Of a stretch of DNA of 64,000 bases, positions 46,900-56,120 are shown piece after piece. This DNA is from Toxorhynchites rutilus septentrionalis (lineage: Eukaryota > Arthropoda > Insecta > Diptera > Culicidae): positions 77,665,935 through 77,729,934 of the forward strand of contig NC_073744.1 of NCBI RefSeq assembly GCF_029784135.1, written 5' to 3'. The first letter of the stretch is position 1, and every line of letters starts with the position of its first letter. Position numbers and translations under genes: made by a program. The notes under the pieces are model-generated. The model was not told where the DNA came from, did not search any database, and saw only the letters and a list, made by a program, of their open reading frames with translations.

Positions 46900-49196
46900 A
46901 TATATGATTTTGGTTTTTTCAACAATTTACTATTAAAAATAGACGGGTTTATTAATTAATTGTTCAAGATTTTTTTTTCGCAATTACAACTCTTACAATA
47001 CGTTCGAAGTTCAGTTCAATTCATATAACACACGATTTTCCTAGGTCCACTATTTGTAGTATTGACTGTATCAAAATTATCCATTCCTAAGTTAACAGCT
47101 ACAAAAACACAATTCAAGAGATTCGTCCTCATTAGTCACAGTCTGAATGTAGTTCAAGCGGTTCAACATTTTTGGTTTCAAAAAATAGCTGAATTACGTT
47201 TATGAATTTATTAAATTACATGTAATCATTTGTCACTCTTTTTTTCATCCTACATCCTACTGCAGTTATTCTCGAAGGACTGGCGTCATTATGATCACCG
47301 GATAGTGGAACGCGGGCTGTGCGTTCGGGATTACAAAACTCCCGCTACCAATGCAGCGCTGGATCTCAATGGGGCTGACAGCCCCTCGGAGGCACAGTTT
47401 TTCAGTGCTCTAATAAACCAACAGTTGCAGGAAGGATACAGTTTGCGGATCGAGCCTGACATTCAGGTTTATCATTGCTACCGAAAGGAAAACGAGTCAC
47501 CACCGCTTGGTAACCCTCACTATTTTCTATCCTATAACAACATGTAAGGTTTCGAATTATTTGATTTTATTACAGATTTCCTCGAAATTCTATTCCTGTT
47601 GATCACCGTGCCGCTGATACTGCTAGTGATCTTTTCCACGTGGAAAGATCTGTCTCTGCAGAACGCACAGCGCTATCCCAATAACTATTTCGCGGTGTCC
47701 CACTCGTCAAGCGGCGAGCGCCTCATGACGGCCTTTTCCTTTCCTCGGAACATTCGTCGGTTGAAGGTATCAACCGGGAGCGACATCCGCCGAGACCTAC
47801 GCTTCCTGGAGGGGTTTCGGTTCATCCAAATGCTCCGAGTGACAAACCTACATGTGATCATTGCCATGGTTAAGGCTCCACAGGTCAACCCGGAGGATGC
47901 CGAGAAAAGACTATATCGACCGGAGAGTGTCCACTACGTAGCGGATTTCCAAAGTTACGTTCAAACTTTCTTCTCTATAAGTGGGATGTTGCTGATGATA
48001 AATTTTCTCGAACATACACGGAAGAATCCAGATTTTAGTATGAACTATTTCTGGGACCGGCTGAGGGCGCGATTGTATCGCATCGTCCCGGCCTATATAT
48101 TTGTGCTGCTGCTGGAAATGTCGATAACGCGCCGATTTAGCAATGGTCCGTTGGCACAGCATTTCATAGGCGAATCACAGGCCAGATGCCATCAGTGGTG
48201 GTGGACTAATGTGCTCTTCCTGAACAACTACATTCAAACCGATCAACCGGTATGGTAACAAATTCGATTCACTCGTACTAGACGCAACTAATTCGATTCG
48301 ATTCTTTCAGTGCTTACTCCACTCGTGGTACCTCGCAGCCGATATGCAACTGTACATTTTTGCCCTCTGCACTCTGATGATGATGTGGCGCTGGCCATTC
48401 CTGAAGAAGTACATCTTTGGGGTTGCGATCGGATGGGGTGTCGTCATCACCCCACTCATCATCTACCTAACAAACCTGCCTCCGGTGATGACGGAGGACC
48501 TAAAGTTGTACACCGAGTACAATTTCGGCCACCGGTACTTCGACCTTTACCAACCCTTCCATCACAACGTGACGATCTTTTTCGCCGGGATGATGGCCGG
48601 AGCGATCTACCACCAGTATCGTGAGAAACGCAAAGAAATCGTTAACAGCTGGCTGTTGACGTTCGCGCTTGTGGTCGGCTTCTGTTTGTATCTGGTCGGC
48701 ACGTTTACGGACGCGCTTGTGGTGCAGTACCAACCGATCATTCCACCGGTCCTACTCGCGATCTACGCCACCGGATACAAGCACGCCTGGGGATTATTCA
48801 CGACAGCGGCACAGCTCAAACTGTCTCTGATCAATGTGGCAAATCCCATCAAGAGCTACTTCAACCATCCGTTCTTCACGGTGCTGGGAAAGATGTGCTA
48901 CAGCTTCTACCTGGTGCACTTCACCGTGATCGTACAGGTGCTGGCCGCCGTCAAGCATCCCATCTACGGCAGTTTTAGGTCCATTGTAAGTAACAAAATG
49001 TCATTCGGTTTTTTTACACTTGTCACGACACTCCGGAATGTTTCAGGTCGAATACACCTTCACGGTTTGCAGCTGGACGCTGGTGTACGGCTTGGCAATT
49101 TGCGTCGTGGTGGAATTTCCATCGAATATAGTATTACGGGAATTGCTGGAGGAAAAACCCAAAAAATCGGTGGATCCCCCTGTGCTGACGAGATGA
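37123..49196 (+). CDS. NRF-domain acyltransferase-3 family membrane protein (nose-resistant-to-fluoxetine type), six exons
   Basis: Exons: 37123-37207, 37285-37430, 47266-47509, 47576-48249, 48311-48985 and 49047-49196. All introns are GT..AG and the joins keep frame (1974 bp, 657 residues). Residues 1-24 are a signal peptide (IVLLVHLHLIAV core). Residues 30-155 form the Cys-containing extracellular NRF region (LFEYDDFEKC, YCVVRAHI, ERGLCV, VYHCY). A first membrane span (about 162-180) precedes the acyltransferase-3 domain (about 232-640) of multiple spans: LEGFRFIQMLRVTNLHVII with His251, LFLNNYIQ, HSWYLAADMQLY (His387, Asp394), MCYSFYLVHF. The tail EEKPKKS is cytosolic in style. Family members (C. 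elegans nrf-6/ndg-4, Drosophila relatives such as drop-dead) are thought to transfer acyl groups and take part in lipid, yolk or drug transport; the substrate of this one is unknown. Length is normal for the family and no key block is missing. Exons are much GC-richer than the introns. Exact donor at 48250 (GTATGG) was chosen because it alone keeps frame. Confidence 0.9.
37208..37284 (+). other. Intron 1 of the acyltransferase gene (77 bp)
   Basis: GTAAGG ... TTTTGCAG. Reading through it keeps an open frame for a while, so a 121-codon ORF appears here, but only splicing connects the signal peptide to the NRF region. Confidence 0.85.
38330..38475. repeat. Family F unit
   Basis: Bases 38350-38440 contain GATCATCTGAATCGGTCCAG, TAGTTCGAAAGTTATAGATT and an A-rich run with TTTTTGGAAAAAATGGGGA, as in 13195-13330. 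Confidence 0.6.
38478..39395. repeat. Family Y element, compact copy bounded by palindromes
   Basis: Starts AAGGGGTTGTATCTAGGACA with GACGTAGAACTACG at 38515 and ends with the perfect palindrome GACGTAGTTCTACGTC at 39380-39395, preceded by AAAAACGTGACCTGTTTTCT. It carries one unit of the 95-bp array (38860-38945) and GGGCCAATCAAAACTTAGC. At about 918 bp it may show the basic unit without insertions. Confidence 0.7.
40019..41935. mobile_element. Foldback element, second copy, with a large centre
   Basis: The left arm (40019-40440) begins TTAGGGTGCCAATGAAAATG like 13631. The right arm (about 41750-41935) has GGGTGATTTTTCGATTTTCA, CATAGGGTGTTTTTTCGA and ends near TTTTAGGGTCGG. The 1.3 kb between is unlike the first copy and includes a MITE. 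The arms may belong to one element or to two solo arms. Confidence 0.5.
41238..41555. mobile_element. MITE, 318 bp
   Basis: Terminal inverted repeat GGCGGGTTTACACTAG (41238-41253) and, reversed, GGTGGGTTTAGACTAG (41555-41540), two mismatches. TTA next to each end (one base out) could be a 3-bp target duplication of PIF/Harbinger type. The interior has no coding sequence. Confidence 0.75.
41996..42136. mobile_element. Small piggyBac-type MITE with TTAA target-site duplication
   Basis: Ends CCTTTCTTTGC (41996) and reversed CCCTTCTTTGC (to 42136), with TTAA immediately outside both (41992-41995, 42137-42140). 141 bp, non-coding. Confidence 0.7.
42690..43192 (+). mobile_element. tRNA-derived SINE, type D
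   Basis: Head GTAGTCACATTGGTTGCGCG (A-box-like) and ATCGTGAGTTCAAAACTCAG (B-box-like), then a long body with CTAATGAGCCTAAAATAAAC before an A-rich tail near 43175-43192. At about 500 bp it is long for a SINE. The 3' half recurs at 53975-54200. Confidence 0.7.
43282..43525 (+). mobile_element. tRNA-derived SINE, type C
   Basis: Head GTCCCCATGGCCTAGCGGTT (A box) and GGGGTTCGGGTTCGC (B box), then a body ending AATCAGACCATGTTGTAAAA and CAAAATAAATTG. The 3' end matches 8636-8765. Confidence 0.75.
43543..43896 (-). pseudogene. pogo/Tigger-like (DDE_1) transposase fragment
   Basis: An open frame of 117 codons reads SPNLTFITPPLGVTFFGPMK, WNWRQILRMYKEKN and FPGLLKPLIESL. This corresponds to the late part of DDE_1 transposases (LPPNxTHLTQPLDVxxFGPxK, then WRKIL and FPxLLxxLL). 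The residues between PP and LGV are shortened, so part of the HLTQPLD block is deleted, and the downstream GIYP block is not recognisable. The upstream catalytic DxxD region is absent. A dead fragment inside intron 2. Confidence 0.55.
44509..44646 (-). mobile_element. tRNA-derived SINE, type A (full)
   Basis: The minus strand runs from GAAGGCGATCTGGCGTAGTG through ACGAGTTCAATTCTCGCTTC to GAAAGTCACTATAATACAG, about 140 bp. Confidence 0.82.
44865..45070. repeat. Foldback-arm fragment
   Basis: ATACCCTATGCAAACTTTCA, GATCGGACTT, GACGTCAAAGTTTAAATTTT and CCGAAAAATCG follow the same order as the arm at 13690-13800. The opposite arm is missing. Confidence 0.5.
45182..45268. repeat. GT/GC-rich alternating purine-pyrimidine tract
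   Basis: About 87 bp of imperfect GTGCACG/GTGTGC repeats, almost strictly alternating purine and pyrimidine, so prone to the Z-DNA form. Probably a decayed (GT)n. The minus-strand His/Ala-rich ORF over it is an artefact. Confidence 0.75.
46096..46130. repeat. Dispersed repeat fragment
   Basis: GAGCTTGAGCTTGGGTAGAC followed by TGTACAATTCGTAG, the reverse of 15981-16018. Confidence 0.6.
46799..46905. repeat. A-run followed by (AT)n microsatellite
   Basis: About 15 A then 92 bp of AT repeats, with one TT interruption at 46888-46889. Same architecture as 22603-22774. Confidence 0.97.
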
Positions 49197-49550
49197 CGTG
49201 ACTGTACAACAGCAGAATGATTAGCGCCATTAAAAGTTCAAATAGTTTATTGACGCTTGGTGAATGTTCACATTGTGCACCAATGCTTATTTATACACCC
49301 GAGTAAAACCCGCTGAAAATCAGGAATCAGTTTCCGTTGAGTCAACAAACAATGTACAAATAGACACCTCAACACACGCTTCCTGTATTCTTAGATCAAT
49401 ATTTCGCAAAAACGAGGCGCGAGAACGGATATTATTGTGAAAGTATTAATTGGTATTTACTAAGTCAAGTTTTTTTTTATAGAAATACTTTGGTGAATGT
49501 CAAAGGTTAGCATAAGGTTTCCAACAACTAACACAGCGTAACAATAAAGA
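49197..49550 (+). terminator. 3' UTR of the acyltransferase gene with two candidate poly(A) signals
   Basis: After the stop at 49194-49196, ATTAAA occurs at 49229-49234 and AATAAA at 49543-49548. Either could end the transcript. No repeat is recognised in this stretch. Confidence 0.5.
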
Positions 49551-49879
49551 TGGGACTAGTTGAGTCAACATACAAACAGTACAATATCATATTGAACGGT
49601 CCATGGTTTAAAAATCAAATGTATTTTTGGAAAGAAGTATTTTTAGGGTGAATTTGTTCTCCCTTTCATCTCCTGCTCTGATGAAAACTGATAAAAACTC
49701 TTTGATTGGAATCCTAAAGACGTATTTTCAGATAATCGTGATTAAGGCCCAAAAGGCCCCCAAAATTAATTCGTTTCTCTCTCTCTCAAGTGTCACGTAT
49801 GCATGTATCGATGTTTGAGTTCAACGTGGTTTGACATATACTACAAGTGAGATGGTTTCTTACTCACTTACTCACACGT
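49551..49879. other. Intergenic, unassigned
   Basis: Nothing recognised. Confidence 0.3.
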
Positions 49880-52400
49880 ATGAAATAGCGTACAATGTTG
49901 TGTTCAGAACCACTGACAAAGGGCCTGGCTTGGTGAGGGAGTAAAACCATATCACTAGCTGCATGGCAAATATTGTATAGGATATTAAATAAGAAATTTT
50001 GACGGTTTATTTGAACCCCTATGTGGCTTAAAATAGGATCTAAAGTGAAAAACGTACTTTTTTGTTTATTTCTCGCCATCCTCAAAAGGTTCGAGAAATT
50101 TGAAAAATAAAAATACTGAATGTGCATCTTACTACGATGTATCAAGAAAAATTATCAAAAAAAAAAATTGATATTTTGAAAAATTTTTTTGGGGTTTAGA
50201 GATTCAGTACTACTCCAATTCATATTTGAATGTGTTCCTATGGCTTTTCGATATATGCGTGTTTTTTTTCAATGTTGCGCGGTTCTATCTCCAAAGAGTC
50301 TGTCTGGGTAAGGGAGTAAAAAGACCCCCAAACCAAATCACCAGCCGTATGAAAAATATTGTACAGGGTATTAAATAAAACATTTTGGCAGTAGTACCAT
50401 ATATTTGAGTCCTTATATGCTACACCATAGGATCTATGGTGAAAAGTGGACATTTTCGTTTTTTTCACACTATTCTCAATAGCAATAGAGACAAAAATAT
50501 GAAAAAATACTGAAAGTACATCTCTTACCATCTCCTACCTAAATATCGATCAATATTTTCAAACAAATTTTTCATCAGAAAATCTAACACTAAAAAAAAA
50601 ATTAAATTAATTTTTATTTTAATTTGAAATTGTTTTGTTTTATTTTGAGATTCAGTACTACTCTAGTTTGTATTCAAACTTTTTCTCCTACGTCTATTTT
50701 AGGTATATGTGATTTTTTTCAGGATTTTCAGAGTGTTTTTCCGGTACAAAAATTACTTTTAGACCCAATTTTACTCTAATTTTTATTTAAATGCTTTCGT
50801 ATGTGTTGTTTTTCCGCATGTAGTGTTATTTTTTGTTGAATTTTTAAGAGGATTGCGCGAAAAAAAATAATTTTTTTTGGCCCTTGGGCATTTTAAATTT
50901 ATTTTGAATTTGGAAACCCATTACTGTTTTAATATTTTTTTTCAATTTTGGTTTTCATTTGTCTAAATTTTGTCGGTACACCCAAACTAGCGTTGACAGA
51001 AAATATGTCATCTTTGGTAGAAAAGAAGCCATTTCCTTTGCATGAGAGTCAAATGCGCAAGCTTAAAAATGGTTTGTATGTATGCGAGCTGACATCTCTT
51101 TCTGTTTTCTTTTCTCTTTTCATTTGGGTTTGTGCAAAAAAAAGTCCATACGACGTCAATGGGGATCGAACCAAAGCCGGCTGGAATGCAAGCCGGCTGG
51201 AATGCAAGCCGGCTGGAATGCAGCGCTATTATAAAGGAGCGTGATAATATTACACCTCATCATAAAATGCAGTTGGAAGGTGTTTTCTAAGACGATAAAG
51301 AAGAACATGAACGAGAATATATCTTTCTCTGTATGGGCCGTGTATTTGGCAAACTATACGAAAAGCTTTCATATGCTTTCATTAAATGTGTCTCCTGTTT
51401 CGCTCCCTCATATTGGCTCTAGCATATTTATTATACAAATGATATACATGTATTGGGGAGTAGAACATCGTATGTTATCTTTCTGCTCATTTAATGTAAT
51501 AAATCGGGATGCCAGAACATTTGCTAAAAATTAACTTTGGGTGTATATTTAGAGTATTGCGCTGTACAAAGATTTTTTTTCCTCGTATCTTAAAATATAT
51601 GAGATTATCTTTACATTGGATGATTTAGATGATTAGATGATTTACCAAATTCATAGGAGTCAGCAGTACGATGGAGCTCTGTGAGAAAAAAATAAAGTCC
51701 TTGTGGGAATATCATTCGGATTAATGAGAAGAACACTTAAAAAAATCCGAATTATTTTTATTTTTCTTATTTGAATCTTACAATTGAAAACCACGAATAC
51801 AATAAAATATTCGATTTCAAGAAAATAAAAATAATAATGCAGAACGATGAAGAAAAACATTTTTGTGTCTCGCAATGCTCTTAAAAATTCAGGAAAAATT
51901 ACGCGACATGTAGAAAAAAAGACACATACGAACGCATTTAAATAAAAATTAGAGCAGAAGTGGGTCTCAAAGTTATATTTTTTTCAAAATTGCGAAATGC
52001 CTGAAAATATATATATTTTTTTTTGTACTGCGTATTTAATTTTTTTTTTATTTTTAGATTTTTTTATGAAAACATAGTTTGAAAATATTTATCGATACAC
52101 CTTAGTAAAATGTACTTTCAGTTTTTTTATATTTTTGTCTCAAAGCTATTGAGAATGGCGTGAAAAAAAACGAAAGGTGCATTTTTCGCCATAGATCCTA
52201 TGATGTACCATATAAGGACTCGAATATATGGTATTACTACCAAAATGTTTTATTTAATACCCTATACAATATTTCCCACACAGCTGGTGATTTGGTTTGG
52301 GGGACATTTTACTCCCTTACCCTTTGTGAATTTTGTTGATATAAACCCGTTTTTCTGTATTTTTTCCACAAAATTGAACTCGTGAACTAAAATTTTGTTT
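49880..52400. mobile_element. Family Z composite with long inverted repeats
   Basis: The block 50288-50840 matches the reverse complement of about 51890-52350. Shared pieces are ATTGTACAGGGTATTAAATA, CATAGGATCTATGGTGAAAA, AATACTGAAAGTACATC and CTAATTTTTATTTAAATGC with TTCGTATGTGT. A direct, more diverged unit precedes it at 49920-50180. The centre (51050-51545) is the core also present at 10935-11560. No transposase. It looks like a foldback element or a pair of oppositely inserted repeats. Confidence 0.65.
51174..51221. repeat. Three perfect 16-bp tandem repeats
   Basis: AAGCCGGCTGGAATGC three times without change (51174-51189, 51190-51205, 51206-51221), just after the B-box-like GGGATCGAACC of the tRNA-like segment. 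The homologous site at about 11107 has a single diverged unit. Confidence 0.97.
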
Positions 52401-52613
52401 CGAGTTCCTCCCAAACTACACGCTATTTTGCACGCTATTTACTAATACTAACACGAGGACCTTTATAGCATACCTGATAACTGCCTAAGTTCGTTGGTTT
52501 CAGTAGACGGTGGGTAGACAATTAACCGTCCATTAATGGTGTAACTACTTTTTTTGCATCAGAAATTGTGTTTTAGTGTCATTTTATATGGACGTAAAAA
52601 TTAAATTTTCTAC

Positions 52614-53108
52614 TTGGGTAACAAGATTCAAATTGAAGGCGATATTTATCAGCGTCAAATCGCCTTCAATGAATTTTATTCTTTAGTCCGCAAAAATACC
52701 ATCGCTAACTGGCAACGCAAGTGGAATGAAGATGAATTGGGCCGGTGGTTTCACTCGATTATCCCTAAGGTTAGCCTCAAACCGTGGTTCAAAAGTCTGG
52801 ACTTGAGTCGGGACTTTATTCGCACCTTCTCCCGACTCATGTCCAATCACTGTTCGTTAGACGCGTTACTCTTTCGTTTCAATCTGGCCGGTAGCAATCT
52901 CTGCATTTGTGGCCGAGGTTACCACGACATCGAACACGTTGTTTGGTCGTGTGAGGTGTATCTTGTTGCCAGATCGAATTTAGAAAACTCCCTTCGGGCT
53001 AGAGGAAGGCAGCCCAATGTGTCGGTGAGAGATGTGTTGGCTCGGTTAGACCTTGATTACATGTCCCATATATATGTTTTCCTTAAAGCTATAGATCTTC
53101 GTGTGTGA
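52614..53108 (+). pseudogene. ORF2 C-terminal region with Cys/His motif
   Basis: A frame of 164 codons to a stop at 53108; the apparent start lies in the flank, so it is not an initiator. RQIAFNEFYSLVRKNT, WQRKWNEDELGRWFHSIIPK and CICGRGYHDIEHVVWSC align with the C-terminal region of the element at 4912-7024 at roughly half of positions. It follows the RNase H domain in the intact protein. The CxC...HxxxxxxxC pattern suggests metal or nucleic-acid binding. No stop or frameshift within the kept part, so the insertion is relatively young. Confidence 0.85.
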
Positions 53109-53447
53109 TTGTCATTATACCCTCCTTTCCTTCCTTTGCGGGTAATTCGTCCCCTTGCTATAAATAGTAGAATAAGTTGAAATGTAAATACACTATAGAT
53201 ATACGAATATATTTAAGAAATGAGTGTTCATCAACATTGTTACAATTTCCTTATATCCCATCCTTCTCCTAAAAATATGTCACCCTCCTAAACTCGAGTA
53301 CACCGCGAGTAATCGGTTTTACACCTTACTAACCATAGATGTAGAAAAATTGTTTATATATATAGTTTTAAAATTATATTTAAAAATTTGGCTCCTTTAA
53401 ACTTAAGTAACTGAGCCTGTAAAAAATAAACGAATTAATAAAAAAAA
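52632..53447 (+). mobile_element. 5'-truncated non-LTR retrotransposon with 12-bp target-site duplication
   Basis: Only the C-terminal end of ORF2, the 3' UTR and the A-rich tail remain. The direct repeat AACAAGATTCAA flanks it at 52620-52631 and 53447-53458. The 3' UTR contains ACTCGAGTACACCGCGAGTA and the end GAGCCTGTAAAAAATAAACG, shared with the fragment at 26725-27525. Confidence 0.9.
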
Positions 53448-53458
53448 ACAAGATTCAA

Positions 53459-53974
53459 GTCAGGTGGAGTAGAAGTGTGGATTGAAGCCAGTTGAATGAA
53501 TAGGCAGATTTGTACTCATTAGCCACATCAACTAGAATAATCATTAACTAGAATAGTTCATCAGCAATTCTCGCCATCAACGCTCTTCAATTCATTTTAT
53601 AGTCGATTCAAATTATGTTGACGGCGAATGCGGAAGTATTCCTAGTCGAAGCGAAGCTACTGAGAGGAGAGTCGATTTCCATTTCTCATCTCCGAAGATT
53701 TCGGGGCCCTGGCCATGATTGTGCTTTACTTGTTAGAACATATTCTGGTAAATGCAGAGTTAGTACTTTGTAGAAATGATATTGTAGTGGCACCATAATT
53801 GGAAATGTCATATAACTAATCGATTCAAATATGCAGTTGAGTATTGATTTGATTTTTTTCTGGAGCTATTTGATTTTTCTTTGCTCATTTTTTTTTTGAA
53901 TTATTATGGTATGGTGACTTTCTAGTTGCTCACTTATTCTTGCAACTACGTCCACGCAAAAATCATTTAGACGC
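53459..53974. other. Intergenic, unassigned
   Basis: Nothing recognised. A slightly GC-richer patch lies at 53640-53730. Confidence 0.3.
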
Positions 53975-54205
53975 AATGATGCATCTTCTCTCATCGGTAA
54001 TTGGTGCTATTAACAACAATGGAAGCCTCATATCAACTGTCCCACTTCGTACGGTCCAAACGTGAACAGTAGAACAATAGGAATACTTTTACGCCGGTTT
54101 GATTACTGTTATTGATAAGATAAAATGTATACGAATAAATCCGGACATGCTACAGCTGAAGTGCTTGTGAACCTAAATAAAGAAGTGGGATAAAAAAAAT
54201 CGAGA
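53975..54205 (+). mobile_element. SINE type D, 3' half
   Basis: Shares with 42880-43192 the order CAACTGT...CCAC, GAACAGTAGAACAATAGGAA, TACTTTTACGCCGG, GCTTGTGAACCTAAATAAAG and an A-rich end. The tRNA head is missing. Confidence 0.6.
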
Positions 54206-54389
54206 AAGAGAAACGGCTGAACGTATTCAGATGAAATTTTGCAAGAGTTTTTGGGATACATCAGACTAAAAATTCACCTGATGACGCAAGATTTTGCTGT
54301 GATATTTGCTAAATCACAGAAAATTTCTAAAACACCGCGAAAAATACGATTTTCCTACTCTTCCAGAATCAGTATGGAACATCGCCATT

Positions 54390-55145
54390 CTGCCGTTCTA
54401 CGCATAATTGTCCCATGTCCCAAAATTAGCAACTGAGAAAAACGCAATCAAAGTTTTCTCGCAATTTTTCTATCAAAAGCTTAAAGCATTTCAATTTAGC
54501 AATACACCGGGTTTTTTAAAAGCACTATACTATTGTTTAACGAAATGTGATGAGATTCTCTCACTGAATCAATCAAGCTTGGTTACGCGTTTAAAAAATC
54601 GTGGTGGGACAGTTATGCCTAGAATATCAACATGGGACAATTGAACTTGATAATGTTTTTTGATATACTAGGAACAAACAATATTTTTGTTTGTGTTTTT
54701 CCGAGAGATTATGCATAGAAACATCGTTTTGTGAAGTAATGAGTGATCTGCAACACCTTCGCAGAATAGAAATCTCATTGTTATTAGACATTCAGTAACA
54801 ACGTGTACACGCGTTTTGTTGAACTTTTTCTTATTTGTTTGAGAATTACTTCGTTCTTCCAAACCAGAAAAAAGAGAAATTAGGCCTGCTGAAAGTGTGA
54901 CATAAAATTCTAGTACTTGAACCGACTTATTCGATATGGATCTACAAAAAATACATGGTGGGAAAGTTATGAAGAGAATATCAACATGGGACAATTCAGC
55001 TTGATGTTGTTTTTTTTTAAAGTTGGGAATAAACTACATGTTTTTTTTTGTGTTTTCCCTAAGATTATGCATAAAAACAACGTTTTATGAAGAAAAGTGA
55101 AAATCGTCAAAAAGTAACATGGGACAACTATGCGTAGAACGGCAG
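54390..55145. mobile_element. MITE with 28-bp terminal inverted repeats, copy 2
   Basis: CTGCCGTTCTACGCATAATT (54390) and its complement ending GCGTAGAACGGCAG at 55145. CATT lies directly outside both ends (54386-54389, 55146-55149), a possible 4-bp target duplication. Same interior order as 31383-32104. Confidence 0.88.
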
Positions 55146-55394
55146 CATTGTTGCTTTGACTAAACTTAATTTATTTAAAACTAGCTGACCCAGCAAACTT
55201 CGTCCCGCCCAAAACTTATTTTTCGTTATCATCCGTTACATCCGTATTTTCTAAGCGCAATTCATGGGTCCAATCGCAGAATTATTCATTGATTGATCTT
55301 TTAATCTACCCTTTAAAATTACCTTTTACTATAAAATTCCTAGTACTTCTACCAAAACTCTCTCTCAAGTTCTAGGTATAAATGTCCGACCATA

Positions 55395-55845
55395 TATTTT
55401 TTTTTTGTAGATCCATTGTAAATGAATCGGCTTGAGTACAAGAATTTTATGTCACGCTTTCAGCAGGGCTTATGCACTTTTTCAGGTTTGAAAGAACGAA
55501 TTAATTCTCAAAGAAATAAAAAAAATGAGCAGAACACGTGTACACCAAGCTAGCGAATGCCTCATAACAATAAGATTTATATTCTGCAAAGGTGTTCAAG
55601 ATCACTCCCTTCTTCATAAAACGATGTTTTTATGCATAATCTTTCGGAAAAACAGCAAAAAACTTATTGTTTGTTCCCAGTATTTCAAAAAACAACATCA
55701 AGTTCAATTGTCCCATGTTGTTATTGAAGGCATAACTATCCCACCATGTATTTTTAAACCGTAATCAAGCTTCATTGAAACAAGTGAAGGGAATTTTTCA
55801 CATTTTATTAAACAATAGTTTACTGCTTATACAAAATCCAGTGTG
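55395..55845 (-). mobile_element. Partial, reversed copy of the 28-bp-TIR MITE
   Basis: On the minus strand it contains TTCAATGAAGCTTGATTACG, GGTGGGATAGTTATGCC and CAACATGGGACAATTGAACT in the same order as 31555-31650 and 54570-54650. The terminal CTGCCG ends are not seen. Nested in the Helitron-like element. Confidence 0.65.
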
Positions 55846-56120
55846 CCCAACTGAAATTTATAATGCCAAAAAAGCCAGAAAACTTTGATTGCGCATTTGC
55901 TTGATCAATTCTCGAGAAATTTAGAAATTCGTGTTTCATTTGTATGACAGCCCCCCCCCCCCCTTAGAGAGGGAGGAGGGGTCTCAAACTGTTACGAAAA
56001 CCTTCCCCGGCCCCAAAAACCCCTACATACCAATTTTCATGTCGATCGGTTCAGTAGTTTCCGAGTCCATAAGAATCAGACAGACAGGAAGACAGACAGA
56101 CATCACTCCATTTTTATATA

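Larger units (their letters stand above)
37431..47265 (+). other. Intron 2 of the acyltransferase gene (9.8 kb), filled with mobile elements
   Basis: Donor GTAAGT at 37431, acceptor CCTACTGCAG ending 47265; the other introns are 61-77 bp. It contains family F and Y units, foldback arms, two MITEs, four SINEs, a pogo-like fragment, a GT-rich tract and an AT microsatellite, annotated separately. The stretches 37431-38330, 39400-40018, 42140-42690, 43900-44500, 45270-46090 and 46140-46790 show nothing recognisable. No additional conserved exon was found in it. Confidence 0.85.
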
